From JANQRV01 sp964533785 (GTDB taxonomy: Bacteria > Bacteroidota > Bacteroidia > Chitinophagales > Saprospiraceae), in assembly GCA_964533785.1 (NCBI GenBank), contig CAZHNG010000096.1, positions 1 to 19,812 on the forward strand: 19,812 nucleotides of DNA, given 5' to 3'. Positions 1 through 8,655 of the stretch are shown here, one piece after another. The position numbers were made by a program, and so were the translations under genes. Within the stretch, counting starts at the first letter, position 1. The number at the start of each line of letters is the position of its first letter. The notes under the pieces are model-generated. The model ran no database searches, had not been told where the DNA came from, and worked only from the letters and a program-made list of their open reading frames with translations.

Positions 1-43
1 CTAGCGTCTAGCGTCTAGCGTCTAGCGTCTAGCGTCTAGCGTC
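1..43. repeat. Heptanucleotide tandem repeat, (CTAGCGT)x6
   Basis: Six perfect head-to-tail copies of CTAGCGT (ACGCTAG on the other strand) fill 1-42, plus one extra base, and the array may continue beyond the left edge. It lies 12 bp past the stop codon of the minus-strand metalloprotease gene. Degenerate arrays with the same 7-bp period occur at 3965, 8987, 12833 and 17725, so this is a member of a dispersed family rather than a lone microsatellite. Confidence 0.95.
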
Positions 44-54
44 AAAAGTCCAAA

Positions 55-3000
55 TTATTTGATTACCTCAAATTTCTTGATCGTACGTGTATCACTACCC
101 TCAATACTCAAGAAATAGAGCCCTGAAGGCATATTCGTTAAATCAATATCAAAAATATTCTCTCCTTTAAGGAAAGTTGTTCTTTCCTGGCTGATCGCCC
201 TTCCGGAGTAATCCAGAACGCTGATTGTCGCGTTTTGGTCTTTCATACTGACTAATTGAACATTCAAATCATATCTGGCCGGTACGGGTACTAAAGCGGT
301 TATTTCCAGTCCGTTGTTGTCGGTGTTTTTCTCAAATCCAAAGAAACCACCGTAACTGCCGCCGAAATATCCACCGAAGGTACCACCGTTAGAAGGCTCA
401 TCATCTTCGGTAGTACCTGCAGTAGCCGGTACTGTTGTCGAGCCGCTGCCTTCGATGATCTTAACGTCATCAATGGCAATGTCACTACGGGCTGCTGATC
501 CGCCACCGATGGTTGCTACGAAACGTACTCTGGCGATACGGTTTGAATAGGAAGATAAGTCAACGCTGGTTGTAAACCAGCTATCTCCTTGGTCGCCACT
601 TTCTATCCACAAGGTCTCCCAGTTCGGGCCACCGTCTTCGGCTATCTGTACCGCAAGACTTCCCATCGTGGTACCATACATGTGGTAAGCAAACTCTACG
701 GTACCAACAACACCCGTCAAATCCAGACAAGGGCTCAATAAAATCGCCTGATCCAATTGATTGCCATTGGCTTCGGCGTAGGCGTAAACACTACCTTGGA
801 AAGCACTTCTTGGCCCGGTACGGCGAGACGGTGTTGACCCCGAGTTTCTGATCCAGTCAAAATCGCCGCCATTTTCCCAGTCGCCAAAGCTGCTTTCAAA
901 GTCCTGAGTCACCGGCAATCCAACACCTTCTCCATTACAAGTACCACCACCACCGACTTCGACAGTAGCGCTTCCCGTTTCGGTACAGCCATTGTTATCC
1001 GTAACCGTTACGGCATAGGTACCTTCACTCAAGCCATCAATATCCTGCGTAGTTGCGCCGGTCGACCAGGCGTAAGTGTAGCCAGGTGTACCTCCGCTAA
1101 CGGTTAGGTCAATAGCACCATCTCCGGCTCCCGGACCCGATTCGTTCAATACGAACAAATCTAAAATGATCGGAGCGGGTTCTCCTACTAGCACGGATCC
1201 ATTAGCCGTACAATCAGCCGCATCCGTTACGGTTACGCTGTAAGTTCCTGCCGTTAAGGCGGTAATGGTTGCGGTTGTACCTCCGTTTGACCAAGCGTAA
1301 GCATACGGAGGCGTTCCCCCGGTCGCCGTCACGGTCGCCGAACCGGATGCTTCTCCGTTACATTCAGCAGGTGTTGAACTGAAACTCAAAACCGGCGCTT
1401 CGCAGGCTGCGCCCACTTCAACAAGGATATCATCCACGGCAATGTCCGCACGATCGCTACCACCAATACCGGTTGTACTGATGAAGCGTACCTCTACATT
1501 CTTACCTCCGAAGCCGGACAGGTTAGCGGTTCCCTCTTGCCAGAAGGCTCCCTGATTGCCAGATTCCGTCCAAACCACTGCATTCTGTCCATTACTAACA
1601 TCTTCTACTTCGACGGATAAGGACCCGATATTACTACCGTACATGTGATAAGCGAAAGTAACCTGCGGAGCCGTCAAACCAGTGAAATCAAAACATCCTA
1701 CCAGGATGGCAGTCCGGCCTCCCGTGTTACCGGTCGCTTCAGCATAAGCGTAAAAACTTCCTTCCGCAGCGGAGGAAGGTCCTGTGCGTCCAGTCGGTGT
1801 TCCACCGGAATTCGCCTGCCAGTTGAAATCATCGCCGCTTCCTTGTCCGAATACGCCTAAAGTGCCCGTTTCAAAACCTTCTTCAAACGGGAATTCATTG
1901 ATCACGGCCTGACAACCGATTTCACTTGGAACGAAGTAGCTTTCAACTACTTCACAGCCATTGTTATCTGTCAATGTCACCGTATAGGTACCAGCAGAAA
2001 GCCCATTTATATCCTGGGTAGTCGCCCCATTTGACCACAGATAGGTATAAGGAGGGGTACCTCCGGTAACGGTAAGGTTGATCGCTCCGTCATTGCCGGA
2101 TAATTCCGGGTCCACATCCGCATTAACCGTTATAGCGGCATTCGGGCCGGGAACGGTAAAGACATTGGACACGACCACACAGCTACCACTTGCATCGGTA
2201 ACGGTAACAGTATAATCTCCCCCTACTAGTCCGTCTATATCTTCGGTAGTTGCACCATTTGACCAATTAAACGTAAACGGTGGAGTCCCCCCGGTAACTA
2301 AAAGATCAATAGCACCACTGGTTTCTCCAAAACATTGCACCCCTGTTATTTCACCATTCACAAAAGCACAAACTTCATCATCACAGGCATCCGCACAAGT
2401 TTCGTCGTAGATAAAACTTCGAATCACATCGCCCGGCTGGTCGGCAAAACCAAGGGCTAAATCCACGCCGACATCGATAAGACTACAATAACTCATAATC
2501 GTACCTTTTTCAGGTATAATTGGGTTATTGCTGTCGAAGCAGGCAGCACCTTCGCTCGTTACAAAATTACCGCAATCATCAATTTGCTGTCCCCCGTTCG
2601 GATAATTGTTTCCCCAGTAACAACCATGGGTATGGAAGGACCCTACAACGTGCCCATTTTCATGGCAAATTAGAAAGACGACAAAAGAATAAATGGGGAA
2701 AGGAGAAACATCGGTGTTAGTGGCCGCATTGAAACCATGCCTGGTGCCAGGCAGATAAGCACGATCCGGACAGAAACCACCGATACTACCTGCGATGCCT
2801 TGGTTAGATCCGAAACCTACGGATAACAAGTGAGCGACATTGGCATTACCCGGTAGAGGTGATCGCAAATTTTGGAATTCGTTCAATGGCACGGATGAAC
2901 TACCCCCACCTTCGGTATAAGGGTCTTCTACCGTCCACACAAAAATACCATCGAGTTGACTATTAACGGCTTCATTTCCATAAATAATGTCCACTTCATT

Positions 3001-3756
3001 GTAGATCGCCGTCATCTTATTGATCGTTTCCTGTAGGCCTCCTTCCTGCAAGAACATTTCGTAATCACACTCAAAATACCACTTCAGGCAGTTATCCGGA
3101 TTAACGCTTGTGGGAGATGCCACTTTTTCATCCGCTCTGAGCTGGCTGGGATCTACATCTGGCATTTGACATTCAAAACCCAGATTCACCAAGAAATCAC
3201 GGTCATCATAGATTACATAGGGGCGAGACTTTTTAGGACCGTCAATTTTCATTTCCCCAAGAACAAAGTTTCCGCGTCCGCCGGGGCTCAAAATTGCCAC
3301 CACTTCGTCTTTAAAAATACTTACGGAAGCAATTGAACGTTCCTGTCCTTCGATTACCCCCTTGTAATAGCGGCCTTTGTAATATTCTGCCACTTCTCCT
3401 TCTTGGGTACTCACATTAAAAGAACTGGTGAAAACGTCATTACGAATTGCAGTAACAACGAACTCTTCACCTCCCTGGGCAGGAATTTTAAACCGTATAG
3501 CCTCATGATCGGCATCAAACGCTTTTCGTAAAGCTTTTCGGTCAAGATCCAGGAAAACAGCTTGCTGGATAACTTTGTCCATCAACTGCCGGTACTCGCC
3601 CGTTTTGTTTTCTGAAAATAGTTGTACATCCTTGAACTCTGCACCATTAGCTGCCGCCTCTTGCACTTCAGCGGCTATAACAGACAAGTTTGATTGTCCG
3701 TAGCAACTGATGCCAGTAAACAGAAATAGTAATAAAAGTAATGTAAGCCTTTGCAT
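55..3756 (-). CDS. Secreted zinc metalloprotease with SprB repeats, MAM-like domains and T9SS type A sorting domain (paralogue 1)
   Basis: A 1233-residue exported protein, predicted to be surface-bound or released through the type IX secretion system. Residues 1-21 are a signal peptide. About 22-215 look like an M12B-style propeptide with a conserved Cys196. The catalytic domain (about 220-455) has the metzincin zinc motif HENGHVVGSFH at 365-375 and the Met-turn GTIMSYC at 418-424, so the active site looks intact. SprB-like repeats (GGTPPxTxxWSNGATT type) sit at about 465-535, 541-610, 787-860 and 863-935. They alternate with two MAM-like domains at about 622-783 and 945-1102. A Gly/Phe-rich linker precedes the C-terminal sorting domain (about 1150-1233), which ends KKFEVIK. 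The ATG at 3756 starts directly before the signal peptide. The next gene upstream is a full-length paralogue in the same orientation. The substrate cannot be told from sequence; the family assignment is firm but not to a named peptidase. Confidence 0.93.
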   Translation of the reverse strand: MQRLTLLLLLFLFTGISCYGQSNLSVIAAEVQEAAANGAEFKDVQLFSENKTGEYRQLMDKVIQQAVFLDLDRKALRKAFDADHEAIRFKIPAQGGEEFVVTAIRNDVFTSSFNVSTQEGEVAEYYKGRYYKGVIEGQERSIASVSIFKDEVVAILSPGGRGNFVLGEMKIDGPKKSRPYVIYDDRDFLVNLGFECQMPDVDPSQLRADEKVASPTSVNPDNCLKWYFECDYEMFLQEGGLQETINKMTAIYNEVDIIYGNEAVNSQLDGIFVWTVEDPYTEGGGSSSVPLNEFQNLRSPLPGNANVAHLLSVGFGSNQGIAGSIGGFCPDRAYLPGTRHGFNAATNTDVSPFPIYSFVVFLICHENGHVVGSFHTHGCYWGNNYPNGGQQIDDCGNFVTSEGAACFDSNNPIIPEKGTIMSYCSLIDVGVDLALGFADQPGDVIRSFIYDETCADACDDEVCAFVNGEITGVQCFGETSGAIDLLVTGGTPPFTFNWSNGATTEDIDGLVGGDYTVTVTDASGSCVVVSNVFTVPGPNAAITVNADVDPELSGNDGAINLTVTGGTPPYTYLWSNGATTQDINGLSAGTYTVTLTDNNGCEVVESYFVPSEIGCQAVINEFPFEEGFETGTLGVFGQGSGDDFNWQANSGGTPTGRTGPSSAAEGSFYAYAEATGNTGGRTAILVGCFDFTGLTAPQVTFAYHMYGSNIGSLSVEVEDVSNGQNAVVWTESGNQGAFWQEGTANLSGFGGKNVEVRFISTTGIGGSDRADIAVDDILVEVGAACEAPVLSFSSTPAECNGEASGSATVTATGGTPPYAYAWSNGGTTATITALTAGTYSVTVTDAADCTANGSVLVGEPAPIILDLFVLNESGPGAGDGAIDLTVSGGTPGYTYAWSTGATTQDIDGLSEGTYAVTVTDNNGCTETGSATVEVGGGGTCNGEGVGLPVTQDFESSFGDWENGGDFDWIRNSGSTPSRRTGPRSAFQGSVYAYAEANGNQLDQAILLSPCLDLTGVVGTVEFAYHMYGTTMGSLAVQIAEDGGPNWETLWIESGDQGDSWFTTSVDLSSYSNRIARVRFVATIGGGSAARSDIAIDDVKIIEGSGSTTVPATAGTTEDDEPSNGGTFGGYFGGSYGGFFGFEKNTDNNGLEITALVPVPARYDLNVQLVSMKDQNATISVLDYSGRAISQERTTFLKGENIFDIDLTNMPSGLYFLSIEGSDTRTIKKFEVIK

Positions 3757-3964
3757 AGAATAATTTTTAGTTTAAAAAAAGATAGACTTTGCCTTTTTGG
3801 CATTCACGAATTATCAGATTCTTGGTAAGTTAAAGTGCTGATTCAGATCACATAGATGCAATCCACGAGGTGTTGTAGACCAATATATTCTACAGGGGCA
3901 AATAGGAAAATTTACATAATAATTCAATTTATATGTAAAAATTAAGTAAGAAAGCAGATTTAAG

Positions 3965-3985
3965 ATGCCAGACGCCAGACTGCAT
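3965..3985. repeat. Degenerate heptamers of the ACGCTAG family
   Basis: Two adjacent 7-bp units, ATGCCAG (3965) and ACGCCAG (3972), followed by a poor third (3979-3985). They differ from the perfect unit at the left edge by one or two bases each and keep the same phase. Intergenic. Confidence 0.5.
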
Positions 3986-4169
3986 GGGCTTGATTGTGAA
4001 GGGTTTGAGTGTGAACATAACATAAAATAATTCTGCTCGACTACTTAGGAATATTAGTTGGAACTCGGAAGGTTCTACCAAATTTTTACCATAAAATGAA
4101 ATGCAAAAATCCCGCTTCAATAAAGTTATTTATTTTTCATAGCTGAAAAAATATTCTGAAGATGAATCT

Positions 4170-4183
4170 ATTTTGGCCAAAAT
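4170..4183. other. Perfect 14-bp palindrome
   Basis: ATTTTGGCCAAAAT is self-complementary. A flanking pair GAAGAT (4158-4163) and ATCTTC (4182-4187) could form an alternative, overlapping stem. It lies about 50 bp downstream of the stop codon of the second metalloprotease gene. No U-tract follows on the minus strand, so a standard intrinsic terminator is not supported; a dimeric protein-binding site is possible. Confidence 0.45.
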
Positions 4184-4232
4184 CTTCGATTAGCACTAAC
4201 ATATTAAGCTTCACCTAGAAACTTCCTTATAA

Positions 4233-7200
4233 TCATCTAATCACTTCAAATTTTTTCGTTGTTTGCAATCCTTCTTTTTCAATACGCAACAAGTATAAAC
4301 CCGTTGGTAACAAACTTAAATCGATATCAAAAGTATTCATCCCTCGAACAAATACTTTCTTTGTCTGATACATTACTTTTCCGGTGTAATTTAAAATACT
4401 CACATCACCAGGTTGATCAATATTACTCTTGACTTCAATGGTAAGATTCTGCCTTGCAGGTACTGGCAATAAAGCGACAATGGCCAATTCATTTTCCTGC
4501 CCCTTATGTTCATAGCCAAAACTACCGTAATTATTCCCAAAATAGCCGCCAAAGCTCCTACTATTAGTAGATGAATCATTATTCTTTGTATCTGAATCGC
4601 CAGCAACGGGCACCGCGTTGCCATTCTCGAAAATGCTTAAAGCATCAATAGCTATATCGCTACGGGCAGCAGACCCTCCACCAATTGTTGCAACCAAACG
4701 CACTCGCACGATCCGGTCCACATAATTAGTAAGGTCCAGTGTTTCGGTAAACCAGGTATTCCCCTGGTCACCTTCACGGACCCACAGTTGTTCCCAGTTC
4801 GGGCCACCATCTTCAGCTATCTCTACCGCAAGGCTTCCCATGGTAGTGCCGTACATGTGATAACTAAATTCAACCGTTGCATTGGTGTTAGTAAGGTCTA
4901 AACAAGGACTCAACAAAATAGCTTGTTTGGCCTGATTACCGCTTGCTTCGGCATAGGCGTAAAAACCCCCTTCAAAAGCACTGCTTGGGCCAGTTCTACG
5001 CGTAGGAGTGGAACCATTATTCCTGATCCAATCGAAATCTCCTCCATTTTCCCATTCTCCGAAGCCGACCTCGAAAGCCTCGGCGACCGGCAACCCAATG
5101 CCTTCCCCGTTGCAAGTACCGCCACCGCCTAATTCTACCGTTGCACTGCCTGTGGCCATGCACCCGTTGTTATCGGTTACAGTTACGGAGTAAGTTCCTT
5201 CATTCAGTCCATCTATATCCTCGGTAGTAGCACCAGTTGACCAAAGGAATCCATAGGGAGGAGTACCTCCGGTGGCTGTTAAATCCACGGCTCCATCTCC
5301 AAGTCCAGGCCCGGATTCATTCAATACGAACAAGTCTAGGTCGATGGCGGCCGGTTCCGCGACTACCACCGCTCCCGTCGCCGCGCATTCTATAGCATCC
5401 GTCACGGTCACTGTGTATTCCCCTGCAGAAAGATTATTAATCGTTGGCGTTGCCGCACCGTTCGACCAAAGATAGTTGTAAGGCGGGGTACCGCCGATAG
5501 CTTCAACGGATGCTGAGCCCGAAGATTCCCCTGCACAATCAGCAGGCATAGCACTAAAACTCAAAACCGGCGCTTCACACGCTGCCCCCACTTCTACTAG
5601 TATATCATCTAGTGCAATATCCGCACGATCACTTCCACCTAGTCCCGTGGTACTAATAAACCGCACCTCGACATTTTTACCCCCAAAACTGGCCAGGTTA
5701 GCAGTAGCGGTTTGCCAAAAACCACCCTGGTTACCGGACTTTGTCCATACTATTGCTGACTGGCCATTGCTAAGGTCTACTACTTCGATCGACAAAGAAC
5801 CAATATTACTGCCGTACATGTGGTAGGCAAAAGAAACCTGTGGCCCTACCAAACCCGTAAAGTCGAAACAAGCCGTCAAAATAGCTTGTTTTCCTCTGGT
5901 ATTGCCGGTAGCTTCGGCATATACATAAAAGTTGCCTTCGTAAGCAGAACCTGGTCCCGTCCTCCCGGTAGGAGTTGACCCCGAATTTACCGCCCAATCA
6001 AAGTCATCCCCTCGACCTTGACCAAAGATTCCTAATCCCCCTTCAAACCCTTCTGTAAAAGGGAATTCATTTACTACTCCTTGACAGCCACCTTCATTTG
6101 GCACAAAGAATGACTCTTCGGCTTCACAGCCGTTAGCGTCTGTTACGGTGACTGTATAATCACCAGATGATATCCCTGACAAATCCTCTGACGTAGCTCC
6201 GTTTGACCAGGCAAAAGTATACGCTGGCGTCCCTCCACTTGCGGTGAGATCAATCGCCCCGTCGTTACCAGAAGATTCAGGTAAAACATTTCCGGCAATA
6301 GATATTTCGGTTGGTTCATTAATCGTAAAAGAACGAACGACTGAGCAATTACCACTGGCATCCGATACCGTAACGGAGTAATCCCCTGCTGTCAAGCCAT
6401 TCAAATCTTCGGTAGTAGCTCCATTCGACCAGGCAAAAGTAATCGGAGGGGTACCACCTGTGACGGTAAGATCGATGGCTCCATTAGCATTGCCATTACA
6501 GTTGATACTCGTCACTGCCCCACTAACCGAAGGACAGGCAGCTACTCCGCAGGGTGATGCACATATTTCATCATGAACAAAGCTCCGGATGACCTCACTC
6601 GGTTGGGGAGCAAAACCTTTTTCAAAACTCACTCCAAAACCAGCAATATCACAGTAACTCATAATGGTGCCTCCTCCTTCGGGAATAATCGGATTCGCTG
6701 GATCGTAACAGGCTGCACCTTCCGAATTGCCAATAACCGAGGCACAATCATCAATTTGCATTCCCCCATTAGGATAATTTTCGCCCCAATAACAACCATG
6801 GGTATGGAAAGAACCAACCAGGTGACCATTTTCATGAGCTATTAGAGTCACCGTTTCAGTATATTCAGGATATGGATTAATATCTTCGTCAAGGATCGCA
6901 TTCCAGGCATGTGCCGAACCACCAGTGTAGGCTTTTTCCGGACAAAAAGTACCAATACCGCCTGCTATACCGTTACCAGGGCTGCCGATCCGGCTTATTA
7001 AATGTGCAACGTTGGCATTGCCTGGAAGTGGAGTGCGCCGATTAGCAAAAACACTCAACGCACTGGTGTTGCCGGGATAGTTATCGTCCTCCGTCCACAC
7101 AAATATTCCGTCAATCTGGCCAACGATACCTTCGTTTTCATAAATCAAAGCTACTTCATTGTAGATGGCCGTCATTTTATTGATAGTAGCCTGCACAGAA

Positions 7201-7916
7201 GCTCCATTTTCATTATACATTTCAAAATCGCATTCGAAATACCACTTTAAACAATTGTCTGGATTCAAGTTAGTATTTGCGACATTTTGATTATTGACAT
7301 TTCTCAATTGACTGGGATCAGGATGCTCTGTTTCGCAATTGAAACGGGATTGCTTCAAGCGATCGCGATCTTCATAGATAATGTATTGCTTTGACCACCG
7401 CTCTAATTCAATCCTGCCAAGCGTTATGTTTCCGGTCTGAGGTGTAGAAATAATCGCCACCAATTCATTCCTGAAAATACTGATGGAGGCCAGCGAATGC
7501 TCACTACCCTCCACTATCCCTTTGTAAAACACACCTTTTTCATAATCACTAAATTCTCCATCCTGGGTATTGACCATAAAGCTTTCAGAAAAAATATCGT
7601 GTTGTATAGCATTGACTACCAGTGCCTTGCCATCATGATAAGGTATGACAAAGCGAATTGCATAATAACTGGCCTCATAGGCTTTTTGTAACGCTTGCTG
7701 ATCAATATCCAGAAATACGGCCCTGCTCAGTGCCTTATTCATATCCTGCCGCAATGCCGGATCAACATTTCTTTTGAACAGTTGAATTTCCTGAAAATCT
7801 ACTCCTCTTACTTTTTCCTCCTGAATTTGAGATTCAACAATGGATAAATTTTGTTGCCCGAAAAGTAAAGCAAAACAACAAACACAGAAAAACAAGGTTA
7901 ATGTAAATCTTTGCAT
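4233..7916 (-). CDS. Secreted zinc metalloprotease with SprB repeats, MAM-like domains and T9SS type A sorting domain (paralogue 2)
   Basis: A 1227-residue paralogue of the gene at 55-3756 with the same domain order. Numbering here is from the ATG at 7916, which gives MQRFTLTL, parallel to MQRLTLLL in the sister. A TTG at 7922 would add two residues and is less likely. Signal peptide about 1-21; propeptide to about 215; zinc motif HENGHLVGSFH at 361-371 (bases 6804-6836); Met-turn GTIMSYC at 416-422; SprB-like repeats at about 464-535, 538-608, 781-855 and 858-932; MAM-like domains at about 616-776 and 940-1096; T9SS sorting domain about 1145-1227 ending KKFEVIR. One 45-residue block at the end of the first MAM-like domain differs from the sister at only two positions, while the N-terminal propeptides are clearly diverged. 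Expected to be exported through the same secretion route; the substrate is unknown. Confidence 0.92.
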   Translation of the reverse strand: MQRFTLTLFFCVCCFALLFGQQNLSIVESQIQEEKVRGVDFQEIQLFKRNVDPALRQDMNKALSRAVFLDIDQQALQKAYEASYYAIRFVIPYHDGKALVVNAIQHDIFSESFMVNTQDGEFSDYEKGVFYKGIVEGSEHSLASISIFRNELVAIISTPQTGNITLGRIELERWSKQYIIYEDRDRLKQSRFNCETEHPDPSQLRNVNNQNVANTNLNPDNCLKWYFECDFEMYNENGASVQATINKMTAIYNEVALIYENEGIVGQIDGIFVWTEDDNYPGNTSALSVFANRRTPLPGNANVAHLISRIGSPGNGIAGGIGTFCPEKAYTGGSAHAWNAILDEDINPYPEYTETVTLIAHENGHLVGSFHTHGCYWGENYPNGGMQIDDCASVIGNSEGAACYDPANPIIPEGGGTIMSYCDIAGFGVSFEKGFAPQPSEVIRSFVHDEICASPCGVAACPSVSGAVTSINCNGNANGAIDLTVTGGTPPITFAWSNGATTEDLNGLTAGDYSVTVSDASGNCSVVRSFTINEPTEISIAGNVLPESSGNDGAIDLTASGGTPAYTFAWSNGATSEDLSGISSGDYTVTVTDANGCEAEESFFVPNEGGCQGVVNEFPFTEGFEGGLGIFGQGRGDDFDWAVNSGSTPTGRTGPGSAYEGNFYVYAEATGNTRGKQAILTACFDFTGLVGPQVSFAYHMYGSNIGSLSIEVVDLSNGQSAIVWTKSGNQGGFWQTATANLASFGGKNVEVRFISTTGLGGSDRADIALDDILVEVGAACEAPVLSFSAMPADCAGESSGSASVEAIGGTPPYNYLWSNGAATPTINNLSAGEYTVTVTDAIECAATGAVVVAEPAAIDLDLFVLNESGPGLGDGAVDLTATGGTPPYGFLWSTGATTEDIDGLNEGTYSVTVTDNNGCMATGSATVELGGGGTCNGEGIGLPVAEAFEVGFGEWENGGDFDWIRNNGSTPTRRTGPSSAFEGGFYAYAEASGNQAKQAILLSPCLDLTNTNATVEFSYHMYGTTMGSLAVEIAEDGGPNWEQLWVREGDQGNTWFTETLDLTNYVDRIVRVRLVATIGGGSAARSDIAIDALSIFENGNAVPVAGDSDTKNNDSSTNSRSFGGYFGNNYGSFGYEHKGQENELAIVALLPVPARQNLTIEVKSNIDQPGDVSILNYTGKVMYQTKKVFVRGMNTFDIDLSLLPTGLYLLRIEKEGLQTTKKFEVIR

Positions 7917-8234
7917 GATCAATAAGAATTATTAACAATAGATAAGTCTAATAAATACAATGCTATACCTTTGGGAGGAAAAGGTTAATTAAAACGAGAC
8001 TAAAATTGGTGATTGTTCAAGTTACGATTGGAAGAGTAAAATAATATTGAAGTGTTTAAACAACTTATTAAAGTGCAAAATAATTTTTTTTTCATTAATT
8101 CAAAAGTAAATACCTGTAGAACTCAATATCCAAACAATCATTTTCCAATAGCGCAAACCATAAGGGTTCTTATCTGTTGAAAATTAGCAACGCAGAAGCT
8201 TTTCAAATTTCTGATTAAAATACATGGAACCGGA
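7917..8234. other. 318 bp divergent intergenic region
   Basis: AT-rich spacer between the divergent metalloprotease and sufE genes. It should hold the promoters of both. A TAnnTTTG-type element is visible on each strand (TACCTTTG at 7966-7973 on plus; TACTTTTG at 8108-8101 on minus), of which only the minus-strand one has a suitable upstream TTTG. No ORF or RNA gene was recognised. Confidence 0.55.
8101..8134 (-). promoter_or_regulatory. Possible Bacteroidota sigma promoter for metalloprotease paralogue 2
   Basis: Read on the minus strand, TTTG (8134-8131) is followed after 22 bp by TACTTTTG (8108-8101). This matches the Bacteroidota pattern of a -33 TTG and a -7 TAnnTTTG, with spacing at the long end of the known range. 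Transcription would begin near 8095 and give a leader of about 175 nt before the ATG at 7916. AT-rich DNA makes chance matches common. Confidence 0.35.
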
Positions 8235-8651
8235 ATGACAATTAATGAAATTCAGGATGAAATAATTGAGGAGTTCGATTTGTTCGAAGATTGGATGGGC
8301 AAGTACGAATATATTATTGATCTGGGCAAACATTTACCCTTGATAGATGATGCATTTAAGGACGAAGATCATATCATAAAAGGTTGCCAAAGCAGGGTAT
8401 GGTTACACGCGGGTAGTGAGAATGACCACGTAGTTTTCACGGCGGATAGCGATGCGATCATTACCAAAGGAATTATTGCTTTGTTAATAAGGGTATTGTC
8501 TAACCAACCCGCAAAATCAATTGCGGATTGTGACCTTTATTTTATCGACCGGATAGGCTTGAAGGAACATTTATCTATGGCCCGTTCTAACGGATTGGTA
8601 AGTATGGTCAAGCAAATGAAACTATATGCCTTAGCATTAAGTCAAAAATGA
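8235..8651 (+). CDS. sufE: SufE family sulfur acceptor for Fe-S cluster assembly
   Basis: A 138-residue cytoplasmic protein, the usual SufE length. SufE takes persulfide sulfur from the cysteine desulfurase SufS and passes it to the SufBCD scaffold. The acceptor cysteine is present at residue 51 in the motif GCQSRVW, the same position as in E. coli SufE. The first ATG in frame (8235) follows a purine-rich GGAACCGGA stretch, and the ATG at 8224 upstream runs straight into the stop overlapping this start. The gene is followed after 4 bp by a SufT-like gene, so the two form an operon. The sufB, sufC, sufD and sufS genes that normally precede this pair are not in the window: the gene upstream is an unrelated, divergently oriented protease. 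Confidence 0.95.
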   Translation: MTINEIQDEIIEEFDLFEDWMGKYEYIIDLGKHLPLIDDAFKDEDHIIKGCQSRVWLHAGSENDHVVFTADSDAIITKGIIALLIRVLSNQPAKSIADCDLYFIDRIGLKEHLSMARSNGLVSMVKQMKLYALALSQK

Positions 8652-8655
8652 AGAA

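Larger units (their letters stand above)
3757..4232. other. 476 bp AT-rich intergenic region between the two metalloprotease paralogues
   Basis: No credible gene is seen: the short open frames here lack any recognisable product. It contains a small hairpin just upstream of the paralogue 1 start (TGCC-TTTTT-GGCA, 3790-3802), two degenerate heptamers of the ACGCTAG family (3965-3978) and a 14-bp palindrome (4170-4183) about 50 bp past the stop codon of paralogue 2. No clear TAnnTTTG promoter element was found for paralogue 1, so the two genes could be co-transcribed or the promoter may be divergent from consensus. Confidence 0.6.

Noticed and set aside
1..43. CRISPR-like direct repeats
   Set aside because: The units are 7 bp with no spacers and there are no cas genes; these are short tandem repeats. 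The same holds for 16186-16248.
55..3756. Signal peptide of protease paralogue 1 as a lipoprotein signal (GISC)
   Set aside because: The residue at -3 is not Leu/Val/Ile and the protein ends in a T9SS sorting domain, so it should be exported by that route and not lipidated at Cys18.
4008..4018. GAGTGTGAAC shared with 12866-12876 and a similar string near 13069
   Set aside because: Short, not in tandem and not extended by flanking similarity; probably chance.
7966..7973. TACCTTTG as the sufE promoter -7 element
   Set aside because: It matches TAnnTTTG, but there is no TTG in the 17-23 bp window upstream and it is about 260 bp from the sufE start. Not strong enough to call.
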